In this document: positions 1 through 8,875 of the stretch, in pieces
Numbering within the stretch: the stretch's first letter is position 1
How the letters are laid out: every line of letters begins with the position of its first letter
Origin: Parvularcula sp. LCG005
Lineage (GTDB): Bacteria; Pseudomonadota; Alphaproteobacteria; Caulobacterales; Parvularculaceae
Direction of reading: 5' to 3'
NCBI RefSeq assembly: GCF_032930845.1
Contig: NZ_CP136758.1
Span: 434,001 to 498,000, forward strand
Length of the DNA: 64,000 nt
Translations under genes and position numbers: made by a program
The notes under the pieces: model-generated
Database searches by the model: none
What the model was told of the DNA's origin: nothing
The model's input: only the letters and a program-made list of their open reading frames with translations

Positions 1-1
1 T

Positions 2-328
2 TCAGCGAATGTCGTCACCGCCATGCGCGCGGGCAAGCCGGTATTTGCCAGTACAGAAGGTTATGGAGCCTACATGATTGATCGGTTCGGCATCGGCCGG
101 ACGGTCTGCATTGACAGCTGGGACAAGGCCGGGGCGGCCTTTGAAGACGCCTTCCGCTTCGCAGAGACCTACACGCCGGATCCCCGGATGGATAAGGTCG
201 CGGACTTCCACCGTACGGACAATTTCGCAGGTCAACTGATCCATGGGGACCGGCCCGGTGATGCGCTGCGTCCGATCATCGGCTGGACGGAAATCATCGG
301 TCAAAGCGATCGGCGCATTGCGGCATAA
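2..328 (+). CDS. Glycosyltransferase-like protein, C-terminal fragment
   Basis: The reading frame is open from the window edge, so only the last 108 residues are present and the true start lies upstream. The visible part (TAMRAGKPVFASTEGYGAYM) resembles the nucleotide-sugar-binding C-terminal half of GT-B glycosyltransferases, where a conserved stretch says that one sugar-bound site must be protected or chosen. The gene converges on a polysaccharide flippase 23 bp downstream, which fits the edge of an exopolysaccharide or O-antigen locus. The family call rests on a short fragment and on context, so a different nucleotide-sugar-binding protein is possible. Confidence 0.45.
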   Translation, partial: SANVVTAMRAGKPVFASTEGYGAYMIDRFGIGRTVCIDSWDKAGAAFEDAFRFAETYTPDPRMDKVADFHRTDNFAGQLIHGDRPGDALRPIIGWTEIIGQSDRRIAA

Positions 329-351
329 AGCGGCTGTGCCGACCCGAGCTG

Positions 352-1716
352 TCAGGTGAAAAATCCTGAGAACAGCGCGTTGTAGACATAGGCGCCGATG
401 AGACCGACCACGGCGCCGGCAGCAATGGCCAGGCCATAGGCCAGTTCCCGGCTGACGGACAGCACCTTCGCCGAATACAGGATCCAGTAAATATAGAAGA
501 GCCGCAGGACGTCCTGCAGCGCGACGGCCCATAGTAGGCCGTACACACCCCACTGGTAGAAGGCCAAGGGTGCCCCGACAGCGATAGCGATCAGGCGCAG
601 CACGTCATTGGTGAATTTGCTGCGCATCCGTTTCATGCTGATAAGATATTCCTCGCCGGGATAGACGAGGGCCGTCACCAGCGGCCGGAAGAACAGGATG
701 GACAGGAACGCGCCGCCCTGCAGATAGCGATTATCAAACACCACTTCGACCAGCGCCGGGGACAGTGGTATCGCGGCCGCTGCGACGAAAGCGAAGACGA
801 GGCGGATGCGGAGCATCGGGCCGTAATAGCTTTCGACCGTCGCGCCGGTTTCGCGGACGATCGACGACGTCTTGGCGAAGTAGATGCGGTTGAAATAGGA
901 CAGCATGAAGCGGTCAAGCGTCATCATGATCGTCAGGGTGAGGGCATAGATACCCGCCAGCTCCCCACTGAACAGCTTGACGACCATGAGTTTGTCGATC
1001 TGTGCCGCGGCCGCGAAGATGACCCCCGACGCCAGGATCCAGCCCGAGAAATTGAACACTTCCCCAGCGATCTTGTTATCCCAGCGCAGACGACGCCATG
1101 GATCGGGATAGCAGGCGTAGGAAATGACGAGGTTGAACGCGGTCATGAACACCATGCCGGCAATCAGCGCCCAGTGGGATCGCCACCAATAAGCCAGGAC
1201 AACGACCACCAGCACGCGGAGGATCGTGGCGACCAGCTCCAGCGTTGAGTTCTTCCATTCCTTCTGCTGTCGGCGCGCAATCGGAATGCCGAACGATAAA
1301 AAGCCCCGAATGACCGGGCTCAGGGCCGCCACCTGCAAGGCTGGCCCGGCTAGGGGTTCGCCCATCCAGTCAGCGAGAGGATTGGCGAGCAGGAAGAAGA
1401 TCGCCCCGAGAATGAACCCCCTGACCACCTGCATGGTGAACAGCGTGTCGAGGTATTTGGGATCAAGGCCATTCTCATGCCGAATGATGAAGGGGGTGAA
1501 GCCCATGTCGCTGAGCATTTCGCCGATGAACATGATCGACGTCACGAGCATCAAAATCCCGAACGCTTCCGGATAGAGCAGCCGCGCCAGGATGGCGTTG
1601 CTGCCGAACCGGATGAAGATCTGGGCAATGTGAGAACTGAACAGCACGCTGGTCGAGTTCACAAGGCGCCGTGCAGGGCCCAGATACGTCAAGGGTCGGG
1701 AGTTCATGTTTCTCAT
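352..1716 (-). CDS. Polysaccharide flippase (Wzx/MATE-like)
   Basis: This 454-residue integral membrane protein has about twelve hydrophobic segments, for example near residues 44-65, 93-115, 158-205, 226-270, 311-335 and 379-420. The N-terminal pattern ILARLLYPEAFGILMLVTSI is typical of the polysaccharide biosynthesis/flippase family (Wzx, MOP superfamily), which moves lipid-linked sugar units across the inner membrane. It converges on the glycosyltransferase fragment upstream in the window. Two starts are close together (1716 and 1707) with weak ribosome-binding sites, so the start is uncertain by three codons. The exact substrate cannot be read from sequence. Confidence 0.8.
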   Translation of the reverse strand: MRNMNSRPLTYLGPARRLVNSTSVLFSSHIAQIFIRFGSNAILARLLYPEAFGILMLVTSIMFIGEMLSDMGFTPFIIRHENGLDPKYLDTLFTMQVVRGFILGAIFFLLANPLADWMGEPLAGPALQVAALSPVIRGFLSFGIPIARRQQKEWKNSTLELVATILRVLVVVVLAYWWRSHWALIAGMVFMTAFNLVISYACYPDPWRRLRWDNKIAGEVFNFSGWILASGVIFAAAAQIDKLMVVKLFSGELAGIYALTLTIMMTLDRFMLSYFNRIYFAKTSSIVRETGATVESYYGPMLRIRLVFAFVAAAAIPLSPALVEVVFDNRYLQGGAFLSILFFRPLVTALVYPGEEYLISMKRMRSKFTNDVLRLIAIAVGAPLAFYQWGVYGLLWAVALQDVLRLFYIYWILYSAKVLSVSRELAYGLAIAAGAVVGLIGAYVYNALFSGFFT

Positions 1717-1774
1717 AAAGGCGCCAATCTGGCAAAATGGCGGCGCGAGGGGCGCACGCTTTGTATAACGGCAA

Positions 1775-1802
1775 ACGGGCTCAGCAGCGATGCCGAGCCC
1801 GT
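1775..1802 (-). terminator. Probable terminator after the metalloprotease gene
   Basis: Arms ACGGGCTC and GAGCCCGT form an 8-bp stem with a 12-base loop. On the minus strand the stem is followed by TTTG, a short T tract. It lies about 50 bases after the metalloprotease stop and upstream of the flippase gene, where a terminator would separate the two. The T tract is short, so efficiency is uncertain. Confidence 0.45.
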
Positions 1803-1855
1803 CGTCTACTATGCGCCTTTTAAGTTAAGTACCAGTTCAACCTTTCGGCCCGGTC

Positions 1856-4402
1856 TCAGGCGTCGAGCCATTTCAGCATGCGTTTCAGCTGTTTGCGGTG
1901 CGCCCGGGCTTCGGCGGACAGATGGAAGTCGATGCCGGCAAGTCGATGACGGAGATCTTCGATCGCGCCCAAAATGGCCGCCCGCGCCACCGGGTCATAG
2001 ACCGGGCTGTCCACCGAATAGATCAGCCGTTCCAGATAGGCGGTCTGAAGACCACGGCGGAATGTATTAGGCTCACCACCCAGATCGGCGCCGTAAATGA
2101 CGGTGTTCAGATCCAGCAGCATTTCCGACGCGGAATAATCCCCGCCATAGACCGCGGAATCCGTCATTCGTTGCAAAACACGCGGATTGAGCAAATGGTC
2201 GATCACGCCCATCTGAATATTCAGCACACGGCCGTGAAGCTTTGGATCTTCCGTCCCGCCGCCAAAGCCAAAGCCCCGGCGCTGGTTCTGCAGGCGCGCG
2301 GCCAGTTCTTCCGACACCGCGAATGCATTCGGGGAAAAGACATAGGTGCCCAGGGCCTTCATGGCGTCTTTCTGCGTTTCGGCTGGAACGGGCGTGAAGG
2401 GGGCAGCATCGGTCTGACCCGGCGCAATCCGCTCCACATAGATGCCGCCGATCTGCCGCGACATGATCTGGGCCATGGTCGCCTGCTGACCACTGGCGAC
2501 CAGATACCCCCGGACCAGCTTCTGCCAGCTGTCCTCATCACCATATTTGTCCAGCAGGCCATCAATTATGGTGTTGGCAAGTTTGATCCGGTCAATGCCG
2601 TACGCCACAGGGTCGGACGACATGTCGTTGATCATCACCCGGGGGTCGATGCCGCGGCCGGGTGCCCGCATGTCATCCGCATCATTGCCGAAGGCATATC
2701 CGCGCTCTGATGATTTGGCGAGTAGGGCGGCGCGGGCCTCATCGTCGAGGTCAGGCCGGTAGCCGAACTCTATGGCCCAGTCGTCATAGGGACCGGGGCG
2801 CAGCATGTAGTAATCGCCTTGGGTCATGCCGACCGGTGCGACATTCACCGCCGGATAATCCATGACGGAGCCAACCGGCACGCCTTGGGTCAGGGTCTTG
2901 TCGTGCACTTCCTTGGGCCCATAAAGAATGCTCGCCTTCATGTTGTGATTAAGGCCCAGCGTATGGCCGACCTCGTGCAGCAGGAGGTAGTAGAGGCCCT
3001 GGCGAACCAGCTCTTCCATCTCCTCATCGCTGGCACCCATGGCTTCCGCCGTGGCCTGCGCAAACAGATTGCCCACCTGAAGGTCGTGGGTCACCGAGCA
3101 CAGATGATCATCCTGTGGCAGGGCTTCCAGTTCATCCGATGACGCAGGGATCATCGCCGTATCAAACACATCCGCATACGTCATACGGTTGGTGATGAAG
3201 ACATATTCCAGCATGATGTCCGCGCCGAGAATTTCACCTGTGCGCGGATTGGTGAAGCTTGGCCCATAGCCGCCGAAGGGCGGTTGCGGTGAGGACGTCC
3301 AGCGCAGCACGTTATAGCGGATATCGCCTGCATCCCAGTCGGCGTCATCAGGCTGCACCTTGACTTCGATTGCATTGGTGAAGCCGGCCTTCTCGAACGC
3401 CTGGTTCCACGTCAGCACGGCATCGCGGATCGTGTCGCGATATTCCACGGGCGTGGTGTTCTCGATCCAGTAGGTGATTGGTTTGACGGGATCGGACAGT
3501 GCCGCATCCGGATCTTTCTTCTCCAGCCGCCAGCGGTGGATAAGGTCGCGATAGGGGGCCGGATCGGCAGATGTCAGGTCTGTGACCTGATCCAGGAAAT
3601 AGCCGATGCGATAGTCGTCCAGTCGCGGCGTGAAGCCCTCATCGGGCATGGCCAGAAAGCTGTGCTGCATCTTCACCGTGACGCTGCGCGCATCGGTCAC
3701 CGCGTCCGAGCCGTAATTTGTCGGCGAGCCATTGTCGAAGACATAGTCGACGATCACGTCGACATTCTCCGGATACGCCCGAATATCGGCGAATTTGGTC
3801 TTTTCCGACGACAGCCCACCGACCGAGAAGCTGAACGGGCCTGAGAACGGGCCCGCCGTTGGTGACACCTTGTGCAGTTTCTCGTTCAGAAACAGCCCGT
3901 TGGCAGAGATCAGGAACCGGTCCGTCGCGTCGTCCGTGCCCTCGGTGATCGCGATTATATCGGCCGCGGCGACGATGGAAGGGCTGATATTGGCATCAGC
4001 CGCCTTGGAAATCGCGTTGGTCTCATCGAAATAATAGGCGGTGCTCTGCTCGACAAATTCGAGTTTGCCGTAATGGCGGTTGACCGACATGACGCGCTGG
4101 TCGCGATAGGCGCCCTTGAAGTGGCCGGCCTCCAGCACCCCATTTTCGGTGTAGGAGAAGGCGATGAATTCCTGATCCAGCTGGTCTTCGCTGATCTCCA
4201 TGAACACGTCGCCGGTCTTGGGATCGGTGTAGAAGTCGAACAGGCCCTCAGTGGCGGTCAGATCCTTGACCTTCTTCTCGATCGTAGGCGTGCCCTCGTC
4301 CTTCTTCTTGTCGTCCTGCGCCTGTGCCACGGAAAAGGTAGAGAGCGCCGACGTTAGCAAAAGAAGCCCAATGTCGAGCCCGCGCCGATTTCGATTCATC
4401 AT
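1856..4402 (-). CDS. Secreted zinc-dependent metalloprotease (DUF5117/DUF5118 type)
   Basis: The protein is 848 residues from the chosen start. An N-terminal signal peptide (basic MMNRNRRG, then a hydrophobic run, cleavage near AQAQ) indicates export. The gluzincin/metzincin-type zinc motif HEVGHTLGLNH lies near residues 476-486; its two histidines, glutamate and the third downstream histidine are all present. The long N-terminal part and overall size fit the bacterial family annotated with DUF5117 and DUF5118 domains around an HExxHxxGxxH protease core. Start choice: ATG at 4402 follows GGGG by 7 bases, whereas the longer frame from 4444 would put extra residues before the signal peptide. 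The substrate is unknown; nutrient or envelope protein turnover is inference. Confidence 0.85.
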   Translation of the reverse strand: MMNRNRRGLDIGLLLLTSALSTFSVAQAQDDKKKDEGTPTIEKKVKDLTATEGLFDFYTDPKTGDVFMEISEDQLDQEFIAFSYTENGVLEAGHFKGAYRDQRVMSVNRHYGKLEFVEQSTAYYFDETNAISKAADANISPSIVAAADIIAITEGTDDATDRFLISANGLFLNEKLHKVSPTAGPFSGPFSFSVGGLSSEKTKFADIRAYPENVDVIVDYVFDNGSPTNYGSDAVTDARSVTVKMQHSFLAMPDEGFTPRLDDYRIGYFLDQVTDLTSADPAPYRDLIHRWRLEKKDPDAALSDPVKPITYWIENTTPVEYRDTIRDAVLTWNQAFEKAGFTNAIEVKVQPDDADWDAGDIRYNVLRWTSSPQPPFGGYGPSFTNPRTGEILGADIMLEYVFITNRMTYADVFDTAMIPASSDELEALPQDDHLCSVTHDLQVGNLFAQATAEAMGASDEEMEELVRQGLYYLLLHEVGHTLGLNHNMKASILYGPKEVHDKTLTQGVPVGSVMDYPAVNVAPVGMTQGDYYMLRPGPYDDWAIEFGYRPDLDDEARAALLAKSSERGYAFGNDADDMRAPGRGIDPRVMINDMSSDPVAYGIDRIKLANTIIDGLLDKYGDEDSWQKLVRGYLVASGQQATMAQIMSRQIGGIYVERIAPGQTDAAPFTPVPAETQKDAMKALGTYVFSPNAFAVSEELAARLQNQRRGFGFGGGTEDPKLHGRVLNIQMGVIDHLLNPRVLQRMTDSAVYGGDYSASEMLLDLNTVIYGADLGGEPNTFRRGLQTAYLERLIYSVDSPVYDPVARAAILGAIEDLRHRLAGIDFHLSAEARAHRKQLKRMLKWLDA

Positions 4403-4538
4403 GATTTTGCCCCAGATTGACTGACAACTTGCCATGACGCCCACCGCGCCATTGCCCCGAAGCCGAAAAGGCTAACCCGGATACCGTTAAGAATCGAGAA
4501 TAAAGTCACAAAGGGTTGATGCGGCACGATATCACCGC

Positions 4539-4567
4539 TTGACCCAGGGGCCGCTCATCCATAAACG
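4539..4567 (+). promoter_or_regulatory. Sigma-70-type promoter of tRNA-Thr
   Basis: TTGACC (4539-4544) and TAAACG (4562-4567) are separated by 17 bp. The expected start of transcription is a few bases before the tRNA 5' end at 4581. Spacing and position are right for a stable-RNA promoter. Confidence 0.55.
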
Positions 4568-4580
4568 CTCGTGGCTCAAC

Positions 4581-4655
<75 letters not shown>

Positions 4656-4750
4656 TTTTCTCCCGATTGACCCCGCTGATTCTCGCGCCTATCAAATGAC
4701 CGGCCCGAGACGCCTGCCGCTCGCCGGGATATCCCGATGGTGAAGATCTC

Positions 4751-4777
4751 CTGCTCCCTTGAGAGCAGTTTTGTTTT
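4751..4777 (+). terminator. Rho-independent terminator downstream of tRNA-Thr
   Basis: CTGCTC and GAGCAG form a 6-bp stem with a 6-base loop, followed by TTTTGTTTT. It lies about 95 bases after the tRNA and before the next gene at 4858, so it most likely ends the tRNA transcript. Confidence 0.6.
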
Positions 4778-4857
4778 CATGTGACCTCAATCCTCTGGAT
4801 GGTCCATGCGGCAAGGTGAGCCCCGCGACGCCGGACCATCATGATGGATAGAAGATC

Positions 4858-5313
4858 ATGAGTACTATTCCCCCCATCCGCACCCGCGATCAGGCCAAAG
4901 CGCGTGCGCGGCTACTGCGTTCAGAATACGCGGCCCTGAACCGACCGATGAGCTATTCAACAGCGCTGGAGCTCATCGCGAAAGAGCAGGGCTATGCCAG
5001 CTGGAATGTCCTGTCGGCGCGGCTGTCGAATGAGCCCGAAGTGCCTCTGCAAGTCGGTGATCGTGTACACGGACAATTCCTGAAGCAGGTCTTCGATGGT
5101 GCCGTCATCGCGGTACAGAAAATCAGCTCCCATAGCGCCCTCGATATCACGATTGAATTTGATGAGCCGGTGGATGTGGTCACCTTCAAGGGCTTCTCGA
5201 ATCACCGTCGACGGATCAGCGCCCGGATCGGGGCAGGGGGCGTGTCATTCACCAGGACGAGTGACGGCGTGCCTCATCTGGTCGTGGCGCGGGACAGCGC
5301 GTTCTGCGTCTAA
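4858..5313 (+). CDS. Glyoxalase-related small protein
   Basis: This is a 151-residue soluble protein without signal peptide or membrane segment. The N-terminal half (residues about 10-58, including EYAALNRPMSYSTALELIAK and GYASWNVLSA) matches the short helical domain annotated as glyoxalase-related in many alphaproteobacterial proteins. The C-terminal half is beta-rich (VGDRVHGQFLKQVFDGAVIA). None of the usual metal ligands of true glyoxalases can be assigned, so enzyme activity should not be assumed. It is monocistronic, between the tRNA terminator and its own terminator at 5325. Confidence 0.6.
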   Translation: MSTIPPIRTRDQAKARARLLRSEYAALNRPMSYSTALELIAKEQGYASWNVLSARLSNEPEVPLQVGDRVHGQFLKQVFDGAVIAVQKISSHSALDITIEFDEPVDVVTFKGFSNHRRRISARIGAGGVSFTRTSDGVPHLVVARDSAFCV

Positions 5314-5324
5314 TTAAGAGAGGA

Positions 5325-5347
5325 GGGGCGTACTACCGCCCCTTTTT
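5325..5347 (+). terminator. Terminator overlapping the 3' end of the convergent ABC-F gene
   Basis: GGGGCG and CGCCCC form a 6-bp stem with loop TACTAC, followed by TTTTT. It serves the plus-strand gene ending at 5313. The loop contains the CTA that is the stop codon of the minus-strand ABC-F gene, so terminator and coding end share bases. Confidence 0.7.
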
Positions 5348-6925
5348 CCGGTCCGCCTGGGTCACCAGCGCACGGTAATCCTCAAGGTCGCCATCATAGA
5401 CGTCGGCTTTGCCATCTTTCACCAGCCACAGGCGGTCGGCGGTCGCCTCGGCGAGGAAGACGTCGTGGGTGATGAGGAGGACCGCCCCCTTGAAATCGTT
5501 GATCGCGTAGATCAGCGCTTCGCGGCTGTCGATATCGAGGTGAGAGGTTGGCTCGTCGAGAATCAGGATGTGTGGTTTTTCCAAAGCCATCAGCCCAAGG
5601 AGCAACCGCACTTTCTCCCCGCCGGACAGCATCTCGACCTTCGTCATGACCTTCTCGTGAGAGAAACCGATCTGGGCGGCGATACCGCGATGCTTCGCCT
5701 CTGATTTCTCTTCGGGCATCGCCTGGCGGATGTGGTCGAGCACGGTCTCACCCGCGTGCAGTTCGTCCAGCTGGTCCTGCGAGAAATAGCCGACCCGCAA
5801 TTGACGGGCGGAAATGCACTCACCGCCCATCAGGGACAGGCGATTGGCGATGGATTTGACCAGGGTCGTCTTGCCCTGACCATTGGTGCCGACAATCGCG
5901 ATCCGGTCATCCGGGTCCACGCGCAAGGTCACATCGGACAGAATACGCGCGCCTTCACCATAGCCAAGTTCAGCACTCTGCAGGCTGATCATTGGCGGGG
6001 AGAGCTGGTCCTTGGGTTCCGCGAAATGGAACGGGGTGGTCCGCTCGGCAATCGGGATCGAGATGTCCTGCATCTTCTCCAGCACCTTCACCCGGGACTG
6101 GGCCTGACGTGCCTTCGACGCCTTGGCCTTGAAGCGGTCCACAAAGGCCTGAAGGTGCGCGCGGTTGGCGTCCTGCTTGGCCTTTTGCTGTTCCAGCTGG
6201 GCCACCTTCATTGCCCGCAGGGCGAGCCAGTCATCATACCCGCCGGGGCAGATGCTCAGCTGCTTGTGTTCCAGCGCCATGGTGTGGGTGACGCAGCGGT
6301 TCAGCAGGTCGCGGTCGTGGGAGACGATCAGCACCGTATGCGGATATTGCTTGAGATATCCCTCAAGCCAGGCTGCGCCCTCAAGGTCGAGATAGTTGGT
6401 CGGCTCATCGAGCAACAGGAGATCAGGCTGCGAGAACAGCACTCCCGCAATGGCCGCACGCATGCGCCAGCCGCCTGAAAATTCCTTGGTTGGCCGCGCC
6501 ATGTCTTCATTGGTGAAGCCAAGGCCGGTCAATACTTCGGCCGCCCGCGCTTCGGCGGACCAGGCGTCGATATCGAGCAGGCGGGCATGGATGTCACCGA
6601 TGCGATCTGGATCGGTGACCGTCTCCAGCTCCTGCATCAGGCTGTGGCGTTCCTCGTCGGAGGCCAGCACCACGTCGAGGATCGTGTCGTCGGAGGCTTC
6701 AACTTCCTGCGCGACCCAGCCAAGGCGGGCGCGGTTCTGCATCCTTACCGGCGTGTCGGCCGTGGGGTTGGCGATTTCTTCGCGGATAATGCGCAGGAGC
6801 GTCGACTTGCCGGTGCCATTGCGGCCAACAAGGCCCACCTTCCATCCCGGAGAGATGTGGGCCGTGGCTTTCTGGAACAGCGGACGCGCCTGAACGCTGT
6901 AATCGAGGTCAGTAATCTTGAGCAT
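5333..6925 (-). CDS. ABC-F family ATP-binding protein
   Basis: This 530-residue protein carries two ABC ATPase modules and no membrane segments, the layout of ABC-F proteins, which act on ribosomes rather than as transporters. Module 1 has Walker A GRNGTGKST (35-43), signature FSGGWRMR (149-156) and Walker B LLLLDEPTNYLD (169-180). Module 2 has GTNGQGKTT (346-354), LSGGEKVRLL (433-442) and ILILDEPTSHLD (453-464). A charged helical linker (about 235-290) joins them. It is shorter than YheS-type members and lacks a long C-terminal coiled-coil. It most resembles the Uup/YheS-like branch; resistance by ribosome protection is not implied. Confidence 0.85.
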   Translation of the reverse strand: MLKITDLDYSVQARPLFQKATAHISPGWKVGLVGRNGTGKSTLLRIIREEIANPTADTPVRMQNRARLGWVAQEVEASDDTILDVVLASDEERHSLMQELETVTDPDRIGDIHARLLDIDAWSAEARAAEVLTGLGFTNEDMARPTKEFSGGWRMRAAIAGVLFSQPDLLLLDEPTNYLDLEGAAWLEGYLKQYPHTVLIVSHDRDLLNRCVTHTMALEHKQLSICPGGYDDWLALRAMKVAQLEQQKAKQDANRAHLQAFVDRFKAKASKARQAQSRVKVLEKMQDISIPIAERTTPFHFAEPKDQLSPPMISLQSAELGYGEGARILSDVTLRVDPDDRIAIVGTNGQGKTTLVKSIANRLSLMGGECISARQLRVGYFSQDQLDELHAGETVLDHIRQAMPEEKSEAKHRGIAAQIGFSHEKVMTKVEMLSGGEKVRLLLGLMALEKPHILILDEPTSHLDIDSREALIYAINDFKGAVLLITHDVFLAEATADRLWLVKDGKADVYDGDLEDYRALVTQADRKKGR

Positions 6926-7062
6926 GGCGGGGGCATAGGGGGAGAGGCCGCCGGATGCGAGAGCTAATTTGTGCGGCGCGGCAAAAGTCAGCTGGGGAGT
7001 GCAAACGATTGCTGGGGCCTGCCTCTATGGTGGGGCCACGCTGAGCGGGCTAGGGTTTGGGC

Positions 7063-8697
7063 ATGAAACCATCACTCCTGTCCGTCTTCGCCCTTGGTTC
7101 CTTTTTCGTGCTGGCCGGCTGCTCGGGCGGGACCGCCGAAGAGGCTTCAGTCGCGGATAACAGGATCGCCTCGGTAGACCGCCCCCTGCCAGAGGGCGCG
7201 CCTTTGCGCATGGCCGATCACGGGGATGGGACTTTCACCAATCCGCCACTTTGGGGCGATTTTCCGGACCCTTCGATCATCCGGGTGGATAACACCTTCT
7301 TTTTTGCGACGACCACCTTCGCCAATGTGCCCGCACTGACGATCCTTGAGTCAAAGGATCTCGTGAACTGGCAGTATACGGCGCATCTGATTGACCGCCT
7401 GGAAGGGGATGGGGCTTACGATCTGGAGGATGGCGGGGCCTATCGCAAAGGTATCTTCGCCCCGAGCCTGCGCTATCACGAGGGGACCTATTATCTCGCT
7501 GTCACGCCCGTCGGGCTGAACACGCGCATCTATTACACCGACGATATCAGGGGCGACTGGCAGTATCATGAACTGGACCGGGAAGCGTTCGATCCGGCGC
7601 TGTTCTTTGATGATGACGGGACATTCTATCTCGCCACATCCCTTGGCTATGACGGCACCGTGACGCTCCTTGTGCTGAGTGATGATGGCAGCGAGGTCAT
7701 CAAATCCGACGAAATCTATTATAATGAAGGGGCGGAGGGGACAAAGATCCTCAAGCGGAATGGGTATTATTACATGTTCCATTCCATCCCGCGCCGTCTT
7801 GGCATGACGGTCTCCCGCGCCCGTGATTTTTACGGTCCGTGGGAGACGGTGGACCAGATCGACGACACCACCGGCGGGCATCAGGGGGCAATTGTCGATC
7901 TGCCGGACGGCACCGACTATGGCTTTGTCATGGTGGATGCAGGCGCGATCGGCCGTATGACCAATATCAGCCCCATGCACTGGGTCGATGACTGGCCGGT
8001 CTGGGGCACGCCGGATGCACCGGGGCAGGTGCCGGCGAAAGCAGATAAACCGATCAAGGGTCATAAGGCCGAAATGCCTGCGACTTCTGATGATTTTGCG
8101 GCGGAGCATCTGGGCCTGCAATGGCAGTGGAACCATAATCCGGTGCGCGAGAACTGGTCCCTGACCGAACGGCCTGGTCATCTGCGCCTGAAGCCGCTGG
8201 CAGCGGAGGGGTTCTGGACGGCGCGAAATACGCTCACCCAGAAATCATGGGGACCGTTCAGCCGGGGGGAGGTCAAGCTCGACATTTCTTCGCTGACCGA
8301 GGGCGATCATTGCGGCTTCGGCATGATCGGCAAATACTCCGCCTACATCTCAGTCGATGGCGGGGATAAGGGGCAGCATACGCTCAGCATGACCGTATCC
8401 GAGGACACGACTGACGGGCAAGTGCTGGACCGGCGGGCGGAGGGGATCAACGCGGCTGCCAATCACCTGTACCTGCGCACGGATATGGATTTCGAGACCG
8501 ACCGGGGACAGGCGGCCTACAGCTTCGACGCAGAAAACTGGACGGTCTTGGGCGGCGATTTCCCGCTGGCGTTTGACTGGCAGACCGGCACCTTTCAGGG
8601 CGAGCAATTCGCGATCTTCTGTTATGCCGACGGGCCGAGCGCAGGGCATCTTGACGTCGATGCGTTCCAGCTTTCGGGCCGTCCGCCCGCCCCATGA
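7063..8697 (+). CDS. Glycoside hydrolase family 43 lipoprotein (xylosidase/arabinofuranosidase type)
   Basis: The protein is 544 residues. A lipoprotein signal ends in LAGC with the lipid-bearing cysteine at residue 20, so it is membrane-anchored. The five-blade GH43 core follows, with DFPDPS (catalytic base Asp near 69), FDPALFFDDDG (pKa-modulating Asp near 178) and EGAEGTK (acid Glu near 226). Residues about 340-544 form a beta-sandwich like the C-terminal domain of GH43 beta-xylosidases. Expected role: release of xylose or arabinose from the ends of hemicellulose oligosaccharides. ATG at 7063 is preferred over a TTG two codons upstream because it directly precedes the signal peptide. A GH8 enzyme at 33.5 kb may act on related substrates. 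Confidence 0.85.
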   Translation: MKPSLLSVFALGSFFVLAGCSGGTAEEASVADNRIASVDRPLPEGAPLRMADHGDGTFTNPPLWGDFPDPSIIRVDNTFFFATTTFANVPALTILESKDLVNWQYTAHLIDRLEGDGAYDLEDGGAYRKGIFAPSLRYHEGTYYLAVTPVGLNTRIYYTDDIRGDWQYHELDREAFDPALFFDDDGTFYLATSLGYDGTVTLLVLSDDGSEVIKSDEIYYNEGAEGTKILKRNGYYYMFHSIPRRLGMTVSRARDFYGPWETVDQIDDTTGGHQGAIVDLPDGTDYGFVMVDAGAIGRMTNISPMHWVDDWPVWGTPDAPGQVPAKADKPIKGHKAEMPATSDDFAAEHLGLQWQWNHNPVRENWSLTERPGHLRLKPLAAEGFWTARNTLTQKSWGPFSRGEVKLDISSLTEGDHCGFGMIGKYSAYISVDGGDKGQHTLSMTVSEDTTDGQVLDRRAEGINAAANHLYLRTDMDFETDRGQAAYSFDAENWTVLGGDFPLAFDWQTGTFQGEQFAIFCYADGPSAGHLDVDAFQLSGRPPAP

Positions 8698-8737
8698 CCG
8701 GCTTTCACTTTGGCTCGTGACCCCTTAAAGTCGGTTC

Positions 8738-8875
8738 ATGCCAAAACCTGACACCCCGAAATCGCCCGGCGGAGCCAAAAAGCCCAAGCCGACGCGCGAA
8801 GAACGTCTCTCTCAGGCCTTGCGCGATAACCTTCGTCGCCGCAAAGCCGCCGCAAAAGAAGATAAAGAGACGTAA
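8738..8875 (+). CDS. 45-residue conserved basic protein coupled to murA
   Basis: A 45-codon frame runs from ATG at 8738 to TAA at 8873-8875; its stop overlaps the murA start in TAATG. The product is lysine/proline-rich at the start ([20 protein letters not shown]) and ends in a predicted basic helix ([20 protein letters not shown]). Small proteins with a similar ending sit immediately before murA in other alphaproteobacteria, as far as I recall, which supports a real gene. Function is unknown. The one-base overlap suggests translational coupling with murA. Confidence 0.65.
   Translation: MPKPDTPKSPGGAKKPKPTREERLSQALRDNLRRRKAAAKEDKET

Noticed and set aside
4799-4839. Inverted repeat ATGGTCC/GGACCAT before the glyoxalase-related gene, considered as a riboswitch
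   Set aside because: Only a 7-bp stem with a long loop and no known aptamer features.
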